This document shows, one piece after another, positions 57,321 to 64,000 of a stretch of DNA of 64,000 nucleotides (positions within the stretch are counted from its first letter, which is position 1; every line of letters starts with the position of its first letter). Source of the stretch: Shewanella loihica PV-4 (GTDB lineage: Bacteria > Pseudomonadota > Gammaproteobacteria > Enterobacterales > Shewanellaceae). The notes beneath the pieces are model-generated. The model saw only the letters and a list, made by a program, of their open reading frames with translations, did not search any database and was not told the origin of the DNA. The translations under genes and the position numbers were made by a program. The stretch is from positions 2,542,001 through 2,606,000 of the forward strand of contig NC_009092.1 in the NCBI RefSeq assembly GCF_000016065.1, given 5' to 3'.

Positions 57321-57619
57321 AAATCCACCTGCATAGCAGGTGGATTTGCTTTTGAGGTACTCAATAAGGGTGCCATAGAGATTTTAGTGTTCTCTATGAC
57401 CTACTTTCGTCTTCAGCAACATTATTTTAGTTTTCACTCTTCCTCAATCATTCCACCACAGGCAATACCTAAACCAGAATAATCACAAAATTATTCAAAC
57501 ACTTAACAACAAAGATGTTTTGAGTAAATAGGGAAAGATTGAAAATACGAGAGATACTGTCTAGGAGAAAGTACGGGCATAGCCCAGAAGGAACGATCAC
57601 CACCTCCATAGGAGGTGGT
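57321..57619. mobile_element. Candidate IS200/IS605-derived non-autonomous element (paired end hairpins)
   Basis: Two strong hairpins with an ATA loop bound a 300-bp gene-free segment: AAATCCACCTGC-ATA-GCAGGTGGATTT (57321-57347) and ACCACCTCC-ATA-GGAGGTGGT (57599-57619). Their 19-nt cores differ only by a compensatory G-C to C-G pair. Inside lie CATAGAG/CTCTATG (57374-57398) and GGGC-ATA-GCCC (57575-57585). Matching subterminal hairpins at both ends and no long inverted repeats are the hallmark of IS200/IS605 ends; no tnpA or tnpB is present. The right-hand part also resembles the structured 3' region of TnpB-associated RNA. An alternative is a pair of terminators or an unknown structured RNA. 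Confidence 0.45.
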
Positions 57620-57631
57620 TTCAGATTGCCC

Positions 57632-57661
57632 AAAAAAAAGCGCACAGTAAACTGCGCGCTT
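57632..57661 (-). terminator. Rho-independent terminator of the Ig-like lipoprotein gene
   Basis: Read leftward: AAGCGCGCAGT, short loop, ACTGTGCGCTT then a run of T. The central G-U pair forms only in the leftward RNA, supporting this direction. It is 22 nt past the stop. Confidence 0.85.
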
Positions 57662-57682
57662 CTATAAATAACCAAATTCAAT

Positions 57683-60142
57683 TTAGTGAATCGTGATTGG
57701 AATTTTTGCCAATTCACTAATATCACCCTTAGGCGTTGTTGCTTCAATTATAAGCGTACCCGCATCTGGTTGATCGGCACCTTTAATAGTCACACTATAA
57801 GGTTCCGCTCTATTAACATTGGTTGATGTAACCGTATAGCTTCCCTTACTTGCCAAGCTACCTGCTGATGGAGTAAAAGTTATTACTGTTCCCTGTGGCA
57901 GTGGTTGGTTGTGAAGATCACCGACAATGATCGACACACCACCCGTTGACTTGCCCAGGATATCGATCGTTTGGTTTCCATTAAGACCTTTACAAGGATC
58001 GTCAGTAAGTGACGCATCTTCAGTACAGCTATCCACAATAATAGGAGTGGACGCTACGGCAGTGCTTCCTGACATAACTAAAACCAAAGAGGCTCTTACG
58101 TCTAACGATTTCTTCACCGAAGAACACCCCGCGTGCGGCGCACCAGTTTCATCTAAGGCGCACAAACTACCATTATATAGACCATCAGCTACATCAAACT
58201 CTTTGTTATTATTAAAATCAACAAAAGTTTCGGCATCACCACCAGCTTCGCCATCGAACTTTGGATTGTATAATCCATCTTCATTATGGTCGACGAAAGC
58301 TTCATCTAAATCATAAGGGTTACCCGATACGTCCTGTTTAGTTTTAAAGTCTTCAAATTCAACTAAATCGAAACGACCATTTCCGTTAAGATCGGGGAAA
58401 GACTCTTCACCGATTGCTCTCGCCAAAATAGTCACGCGTCCGCCATACGGTTGCCCAATGTCGGCTCCCAGCGTAGGTTCTTGGCCAAGTTCAAAAAGTG
58501 TCTTACCAGTAGGTCTTGGGTTTTGGCTCTTCCACTTCACCGAACATACACCATCCTGTGTCGTACACGATGAATCAATTACGCCACCCTCTGTTGTAAA
58601 GGAGACCGCAGTGCCATCAGGTACAGGGTTATTAAATGCGTCCGCCAAACGCGCAGTTATGTTAACTTCGACACCATCATAATCCCAACCTTCGGGGTTA
58701 AGAATATCAGCAGAAAGCGAAAAACTATCCTGATCCGGTAAACCTGTCGATATAACCAATAAATTAGATTGACTTGAAATCTCAGGTGAACTGCCGTCAA
58801 CAACCGCAGTTACTCTAACAGATGTAGCAACGGTACCAGAGTTAACCACTGTTTGCGCTATACCTTGGCTGTTAGTCGTTGCAGTTGTCGGATCAAGTAC
58901 AATATCACCAGTATCCGAGTTAAGCGAAAAATTCACCCTTTGATTGCTGACAGGATTACCATTCTTATCCATCACCTGGAATTTAACTGTTGATGATTCA
59001 GCGCCTCCAGTTCCCTTTAATCGAATAAGTTCAGGTATTGCTTCAACAAACTTAATACTTCCTACACTAGCCGACAAAACGTTGAGTGTAGCCTTGGCTG
59101 ACAACGATTTACTACCAACGACTGCATTCACATTAATAGCATCGTCACCCACACACCCCTTTGCAAGGTAAGTTGTGGTCGCTACACCATTTACGGCTAC
59201 AACAGGAGAACTGATTTCTGCTTCTGCTGGTGTTTTATTTGCACAAACAGATGAAAACTTAACTTCAACCGGCTCGCTAAAAAGATTACCGGCATCATCT
59301 TGAAGCGTAACAGAGATACTCGCCGTACCGCCTGCAGAGACAACAGCAGGCGAAACAGCGGCTACTTCAGATTGGAACGGATCACCACTTCCCATCAACA
59401 CATTTGTCGCCCCAACTTTAAAGACTAATTCAGCCTTTTCCCCCGTTACAAGTGTTGCAGTGGCAATGCCCGCACCAGGCTGAGAACCAGCTAATATCTG
59501 TACATAAGCTTTACCATCTTCTGTGGCAGCGGTCTCAATAGGTAGTTCGCCAATATCACTAGTGAACTTAACAATCGTTGCTTTGGAAATTCCCGTTACT
59601 GTAGCGACCAAATAACCTGGCGATAATGAGGATATAGTGCTAATCGGAGTCATAGTGGCTAAATCGTCAACTAATATCAGAGCAACTTGCGCACCACCTG
59701 TTGCTGCGCCGCCATCACCTTGAGTATTAAAAGAAACGGAAGCTTCTACTGTCGTACCGCCTATAGTTTCATAGGATGCGGTTATCTTACCTGACCCCAA
59801 CTTATCTCCAGGAAGTACATCTATCGAGACTTTACCATCAGCATCACTAACACCACTATCAGGAGTAAGCACCCCTTCCCCTTGAAGTGAAAAAACTATT
59901 CTGCCTCCAGATAAAGGAGAACTATTTTTAGTTAGGGTTGCATATAACTTCCCAGGTTGAGCATTGGAAATGTCAGTAGTTGGTTCACCACTTCCATTAA
60001 CTAACGCAAGCGACAAACTATAAGAGTCCTCACCTGGAGTCGGCGTACCGCCACCACCATCTGTGACATTTCCCCCGCCGCTACAGGCGACAATAAAAAG
60101 CAAAAATAAATATGAGGTAAAAACTTTAAACGCTGACTTCAT
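57683..60142 (-). CDS. Large Ig-like (Big_1-type) domain surface lipoprotein with Asp-rich calcium-binding-like loops
   Basis: 819 residues. Lipoprotein signal with lipobox IVAC (Cys20) then a Gly-rich linker. At least five bacterial Ig-like repeats follow (about 42-140, 150-245, 265-355, 365-470, 480-565; typical segments SGGRIVFSLQGEGVLT, VSNQRVNFSLNSDTGDI, VPDGTAVSFTTEGGVI). Then a segment with three EF/dockerin-like loops, DLNGNGRFD, DHNEDGLYN and DFNNNKEFD (about 600-680), and a final Ig-like domain. Four or more Cys pairs are present. This architecture suits an outer-surface adhesin or matrix protein; partner unknown. Leftward, monocistronic. Confidence 0.85.
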   Translation of the reverse strand: MKSAFKVFTSYLFLLFIVACSGGGNVTDGGGGTPTPGEDSYSLSLALVNGSGEPTTDISNAQPGKLYATLTKNSSPLSGGRIVFSLQGEGVLTPDSGVSDADGKVSIDVLPGDKLGSGKITASYETIGGTTVEASVSFNTQGDGGAATGGAQVALILVDDLATMTPISTISSLSPGYLVATVTGISKATIVKFTSDIGELPIETAATEDGKAYVQILAGSQPGAGIATATLVTGEKAELVFKVGATNVLMGSGDPFQSEVAAVSPAVVSAGGTASISVTLQDDAGNLFSEPVEVKFSSVCANKTPAEAEISSPVVAVNGVATTTYLAKGCVGDDAINVNAVVGSKSLSAKATLNVLSASVGSIKFVEAIPELIRLKGTGGAESSTVKFQVMDKNGNPVSNQRVNFSLNSDTGDIVLDPTTATTNSQGIAQTVVNSGTVATSVRVTAVVDGSSPEISSQSNLLVISTGLPDQDSFSLSADILNPEGWDYDGVEVNITARLADAFNNPVPDGTAVSFTTEGGVIDSSCTTQDGVCSVKWKSQNPRPTGKTLFELGQEPTLGADIGQPYGGRVTILARAIGEESFPDLNGNGRFDLVEFEDFKTKQDVSGNPYDLDEAFVDHNEDGLYNPKFDGEAGGDAETFVDFNNNKEFDVADGLYNGSLCALDETGAPHAGCSSVKKSLDVRASLVLVMSGSTAVASTPIIVDSCTEDASLTDDPCKGLNGNQTIDILGKSTGGVSIIVGDLHNQPLPQGTVITFTPSAGSLASKGSYTVTSTNVNRAEPYSVTIKGADQPDAGTLIIEATTPKGDISELAKIPITIH

Positions 60143-60358
60143 TGTCAGACTCCCTGTTACTCAGATTATCATTAAAAGCATCTGCTTATTACTTATAGGC
60201 TAACATTACACAATTTTCCCATAACTTTTCCATCACTAATCGCAATTAAGGGCGTAAAAGTGACAAAAACTTTAACTATTTAGCCGTTTCATCACCTAGG
60301 GTTTCTTGCTAGGCTTTAGGTGCAAATTGAAAAGCATAAAAATAATACAGGAAGCACT

Positions 60359-61678
60359 ATGGCTGGCACGCAAAACAAAAAATTAGGCCTCACCGGAAAA
60401 ATACTCATTGGTATGGCCGGAGGCATTTTAACCGGGCTACTGCTACGCAGTTTTTTCCCCGGTAGTGAGTTTATCGAAGAGTATATTACTAACGGCTTAT
60501 TGAACGTGGTCGGCAGTATTTTTATCTCAAGTTTACAGATGTTGGTCGTCCCTCTGGTCTTCATCTCTCTGGTATGTGGTACCTGCTCGCTAAGTGACCC
60601 ATCATCCCTTGGCAGGCTAGGCGGAAAAACCATCGCTTTTTATCTGTTTACCACGGCGATTGCTCTTTCTATGGCCATTTTGGTCGCGCTGCTCGTTCAT
60701 CCAGGTAATGCCTCGCTAGCGGCAGAGAACATGCAGTACAGCGTTAAAGAGGCCCCTAGCCTTTCGGACGTATTGATCAACCTGGTTCCCCGCAACCCGA
60801 TACAGGCAATGACAGAGGGGAATATGCTGCAGATCATCATCTTTGCAGTGATCTTTGGCTTTGCCATTTCCCATATTGGCGAGCGCGGCAAACGTGTATC
60901 GGCACTATTTAATGACTTAAATGAAGTGATCATGCGTGTGGTTACCCTCATCATGCAGCTAGCCCCCTACGGTATATTTGCCCTCATGGGTAAACTCGCC
61001 TTAACCTTAGGTCTCGAGACATTTGAAAGCGTCGTTAAATATTTCATGGTAGTACTGGCGGTGTTATTAGTGCACGCCTTCGTGAGCTACCCTGTGCTAT
61101 TAAAACTCTTCTCCGGACTCAGTCCCTTTACCTTTATTCGTAAGATGCGTGATGTGCAGCTGTTCGCCTTTAGTACGGCCAGTTCAAATGCCACGCTGCC
61201 AGTGACACTAGAGACCTCTGAGCACCGTCTAGGGGTGGATAATAAGGTTGCCTCTTTCACTCTGCCGCTGGGCGCCACCATTAACATGGACGGTACGGCG
61301 ATTATGCAGGGTGTCGCCACAGTCTTTATCGCCCAGGTATTTGGTATCGATCTCACCATCACCGACTACGCCATGGTGGTTGTCACAGCAACCCTCGCCT
61401 CTATCGGCACGGCGGGCGTTCCAGGCGTCGGTCTTATTATGCTGGCAATGGTACTTAATCAGGTGGGTCTGCCTGTTGAGGGTATCGCCCTTATCATGGG
61501 GGTCGACAGACTGCTGGATATGGTGCGCACCGCGGTCAACGTGACTGGCGACTCGGTGGCGACTGTGATCATCGCCAAATCGGAAAATGCCTTTAACCAG
61601 GCAACCTTCGATGATCCTCAAGCAGGTAAGACGGCGGGCAGCTTCGTCGATCAGGTAAACGCCGAGCTCAAAGAATAA
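60359..61678 (+). CDS. Dicarboxylate/amino acid:cation symporter (DAACS/GltP-like)
   Basis: 439 residues from ATG 60359 (AGGA 7 nt upstream; a GTG at 60320 lacks a ribosome site). Eight-helix glutamate-transporter fold: the serine-rich reentrant loop FAFSTASSNATLPVTLE (hairpin 1), NMDGTA in TM7, GTAGVPG in hairpin 2, and the TM8 substrate segment DRLLDMVRTAVNVTGD. The Arg in TM8 indicates an acidic substrate (glutamate, aspartate or dicarboxylate). Sodium or proton coupling cannot be decided. Confidence 0.93.
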   Translation: MAGTQNKKLGLTGKILIGMAGGILTGLLLRSFFPGSEFIEEYITNGLLNVVGSIFISSLQMLVVPLVFISLVCGTCSLSDPSSLGRLGGKTIAFYLFTTAIALSMAILVALLVHPGNASLAAENMQYSVKEAPSLSDVLINLVPRNPIQAMTEGNMLQIIIFAVIFGFAISHIGERGKRVSALFNDLNEVIMRVVTLIMQLAPYGIFALMGKLALTLGLETFESVVKYFMVVLAVLLVHAFVSYPVLLKLFSGLSPFTFIRKMRDVQLFAFSTASSNATLPVTLETSEHRLGVDNKVASFTLPLGATINMDGTAIMQGVATVFIAQVFGIDLTITDYAMVVVTATLASIGTAGVPGVGLIMLAMVLNQVGLPVEGIALIMGVDRLLDMVRTAVNVTGDSVATVIIAKSENAFNQATFDDPQAGKTAGSFVDQVNAELKE

Positions 61679-61710
61679 AAATGCTAGATATCATCAATCT
61701 GTAAAAAGGA

Positions 61711-61735
61711 AAAAGGCGTCCAATGGACGCCTTTT
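61711..61735 (+). terminator. Rho-independent terminator between the symporter and gsk
   Basis: AAAAGGCGTCC, loop AAT, GGACGCCTTTT; a perfect 11-bp stem. A tract on the left and T tract on the right let it serve both convergent genes. Confidence 0.9.
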
Positions 61736-61815
61736 ATATTTGTATACGGTAGAACTAGAATTAGCTTAAACAAGCCTTTCTAAAACTGCATAAGCCTGTT
61801 TCAAACTGCCAAAGC

Positions 61816-63120
61816 CTATCTTTCCCAGTAGGCTTCTTCCAGGCTGTCTTCCCGTTCAGGCAGGCCGCGAGACAGACGTGGACTGTGCTGCGCCAACACC
61901 TCGTAGGCTACACGGTTGGCATACTTACAGATCTGCGAGAAAGAGGAGTAACACAGGCCGTCGCGCTTATGCTTGCTCGAACCCGGCACATTGGCCTTAT
62001 GATAGGTGTTAGAGGCAAGGTCGTGCAGCAGCGCCGCCAGCGCTCCATCACCCGCGCCATTGGTGTTACGTATGATCTCAGGACCGCCCATGTATGGCGA
62101 GATATGCGCAAATACCTTAATAGGGGTCTGACAGTCACGCTTTAGCTTAGGTCTTGAGAACTCATAGCGGTTAAACTCTGGAATTGCGCCAGGTAGCAGC
62201 GTATGACTGGTTTCGCGCTTCTCTGAGTCCTCGGTATAACCCGCTGTGTAGAGCCCCAGCGGGCCTGCCGTGGTGAGCACCATATCACACCACTCAAGCG
62301 CCGCGTTGCTGGCACTCAAGGGGTCTTTAAATCCTGTCAGGGCTTCGCCCTCATCTTCGTTCATTGCCAGTATGGTGACATTTTCCTTAATGAAATCGAT
62401 CCACCACTGTGGATCTTCCTCAATAAGGAAGCGTGTTCCCAGGGTCAGTACCACAGGCACATCTGCCGCCTTGGCGTACTCTATGGCTTTTAACGCCGCA
62501 TCTGTGATCTTATCGCCACCGCTTGCGCGCATCAAATAAGCGGTAAGCACTAGCGCCGACGAGGTCTGCACTATCTCTTGGTCGATATATTCCGGCGTAA
62601 GCTTATCCATCGAGCCCTTGCTGATGGCAAAGGTACGTTCACCGCACTCTGAGATCAGGGTGAAACAACGACCGATAGGCCCATCGACCGGCTGCAGAAA
62701 ATTAAGATCTACCTTAGAAGAGGTGTTGCACAGATAACGATAGGCGTAGCTGCCCACCTCGATGTGGTTGCTCATCACCCCAAACAGCACTGAGCGATCG
62801 TCGGCGAGAATAGAGTAGTTGTGTACCGTGTTACCTATGGTGCCACCGGCAAATTCATCGCTGATCAGCTCAGAAGACTTCAGTTCGGTGTAAAGCTGGT
62901 GCGCCTTCTCGTCATCGATCAGCGTCGAGTTTCCTTTCGGCAGGGCGTAACGGCTAAGCAGATCGTCCCCCACTTTGGCCTCGATGTCGACCAACGTCTG
63001 ATCAATCCCGCTGATATGGGTGGAAATATGCTGCGGCTGCAGGGTTAACTGCGCCAATAATGGATCGCGATTCTTAACTGGAAAGTAATGTTTCGACTTA
63101 CGTTGACCGGGAAACTTCAT
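61816..63120 (-). CDS. gsk: Inosine/guanosine kinase
   Basis: PfkB-family (ribokinase-fold) nucleoside kinase of purine salvage, phosphorylating inosine and guanosine. It has 434 residues, the same as E. coli Gsk. FAGGTIGNTVHNYSIL contacts substrate; the anion-hole/catalytic motif is NTNGAGDGALAALLHD near residue 355. Leftward, 197 nt downstream of hemH, a neighbourhood also found in E. coli. Confidence 0.95.
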   Translation of the reverse strand: MKFPGQRKSKHYFPVKNRDPLLAQLTLQPQHISTHISGIDQTLVDIEAKVGDDLLSRYALPKGNSTLIDDEKAHQLYTELKSSELISDEFAGGTIGNTVHNYSILADDRSVLFGVMSNHIEVGSYAYRYLCNTSSKVDLNFLQPVDGPIGRCFTLISECGERTFAISKGSMDKLTPEYIDQEIVQTSSALVLTAYLMRASGGDKITDAALKAIEYAKAADVPVVLTLGTRFLIEEDPQWWIDFIKENVTILAMNEDEGEALTGFKDPLSASNAALEWCDMVLTTAGPLGLYTAGYTEDSEKRETSHTLLPGAIPEFNRYEFSRPKLKRDCQTPIKVFAHISPYMGGPEIIRNTNGAGDGALAALLHDLASNTYHKANVPGSSKHKRDGLCYSSFSQICKYANRVAYEVLAQHSPRLSRGLPEREDSLEEAYWER

Positions 63121-63317
63121 ACAGAACTCACTCTAATGCATCCATGCAGAATCAAATAAGAATAAACAGCACACTAGACCCCCTTAGTCTGCTGTCTACC
63201 AGGCCGCGTTATGGTTAATGCCACGCGGACGCCATCGCCTCAAAAAAACGGCGGCAGATCGTACCATATAAAATAGCATCGGGCAGTGATTTATGCCGTT
63301 TACCTAAGATTCTTTGC

Positions 63318-64000
63318 TTAAGATTTAAGCCAGCCCGCCGCCTGTTGATCGACCAAGTCCGCGAGCAGCTGCATATGCGCTTCATCCTCGTTCAAACAAG
63401 GGATGAAATGATAGTCCTCACCGCCGGCCTCGATAAAGCTCTCCTTGCCGCCAATGGAGATCTCTTCAAGCGTCTCCAAACAATCCACGGCAAAGGCCGG
63501 ACAGAGAATATCCACGCGCTTAACCCCCTTACCCGGCAAACTCTCGAGCAGCGCATCCGTTGCCGGCGTCAGCCACTCCTCCTTACCAAATTTCGATTGA
63601 AAACACAGGCGCCACTGAGACTCTGTAAGCCCCAAGGCCGCGGCCAGCAGCTCGGCAGTACGTTGACACTGACGCTGATAGGGGTCACCCTCGGTCACAT
63701 AACGCAGGGGCACGCCATGAAAGGACATCAAGAGGCAATCGCCCTGGCCCTTATCTTGCCAATGACGCCGCACAGAACCTGCCAGCGCCGCGATATAGGC
63801 CGGGTGCTCGAAATACTCTTTACTGAAGCGGGTCTCAGGATAGTTGCGTCTGCCCTTATAGTCACTGGCGATGGCATCGAATACCGGTGCCACGGTGGAG
63901 CAGGAATACTGAGGATATAGCGGCAGCACCACCAGGCGCTCAACACCCTGAGCCACCAGCTTGTCTATCCCCGACGACAGTGAGGGATTGCCATAACTCA
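63318..64000 (-). CDS. hemH: Ferrochelatase, N-terminus cut by window edge
   Basis: Last step of heme synthesis, inserting Fe2+ into protoporphyrin IX. The frame is open through 64000, giving the C-terminal 227 codons; the conserved YGNPSL and LPLYPQYS segments precede the catalytic His in MSFHGVP and the Glu-containing CPAFAVDCLETLEEI. The missing 5' part is beyond the window. A GTG inside at 63956 is not the start because homology continues upstream. Confidence 0.96.
   Translation of the reverse strand, partial: SYGNPSLSSGIDKLVAQGVERLVVLPLYPQYSCSTVAPVFDAIASDYKGRRNYPETRFSKEYFEHPAYIAALAGSVRRHWQDKGQGDCLLMSFHGVPLRYVTEGDPYQRQCQRTAELLAAALGLTESQWRLCFQSKFGKEEWLTPATDALLESLPGKGVKRVDILCPAFAVDCLETLEEISIGGKESFIEAGGEDYHFIPCLNEDEAHMQLLADLVDQQAAGWLKS

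Overview
The window looks like chromosomal DNA of a gammaproteobacterium, most likely a Shewanella. The evidence is recognition of protein families and gene order: ycgL-minCDE, rnd-fadD, tsaB and yoaA close together, an uninterrupted hisGDCBHAFI operon with a polyhistidine leader, pheST-ihfA, gsk-hemH, and many TPR/GGDEF sensors and secreted subtilases. No database search was possible; base composition was judged by eye as slightly above 50% GC. No tRNA, rRNA, intact insertion sequence, prophage or CRISPR array was seen.

Layout: 1-1.0 kb, a truncated MltB-type transglycosylase homologue whose catalytic Glu is replaced by Ala, then two palindromic repeat elements. 1.2-3.4 kb, ycgL divergent from minCDE (division-site placement). 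3.5-10.5 kb, a leftward block: rnd, fadD, a hydrolase, an exported methyltransferase, an M50-like membrane protein, a small unknown, tsaB. 10.9-15.1 kb, an EamA transporter and ndh, convergent with yoaA. 15.3-22.8 kb, the histidine operon with leader peptide and attenuator. 23.2-35.7 kb, the most distinctive part: a GGDEF protein, an OmpR-type regulator with a TPR sensor kinase, two secreted S8 proteases and an orphan P-domain protein. Their promoters share a 10-bp-phased TATACA repeat. The spacers carry 15-bp tandem arrays. 36.0-41.6 kb, purC, an M3 peptidase lipoprotein, lpxM, and ihfA at the end of the leftward pheS-pheT-ihfA operon (to 45.0 kb). 45.4-49.6 kb, a chemoreceptor and an unusual sensor kinase. 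49.7-52.5 kb, a tandem retropepsin-like protein and small genes (SpoIIAA-like, membrane protein, DUF3802, YceI). 52.7-57.0 kb, topA and astB. 57.1-57.7 kb, a hairpin-rich spacer resembling an IS200/IS605-derived element. 57.7-64 kb, an Ig-like surface lipoprotein, a dicarboxylate/amino-acid symporter, gsk and truncated hemH.

Housekeeping operons read as conventional. Most of the novelty is in 22.9-35.7 kb: a local sensor/regulator pair, a GGDEF protein and secreted proteases that share promoter repeats, which suggests a self-contained regulon for extracellular proteolysis. The phased repeats fit tandem binding of an OmpR/PhoB-type regulator, and the one encoded inside the cluster is the natural candidate. 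A second theme is 15-bp (five-codon) tandem repeats at gene ends, inside genes and in spacers across the window.
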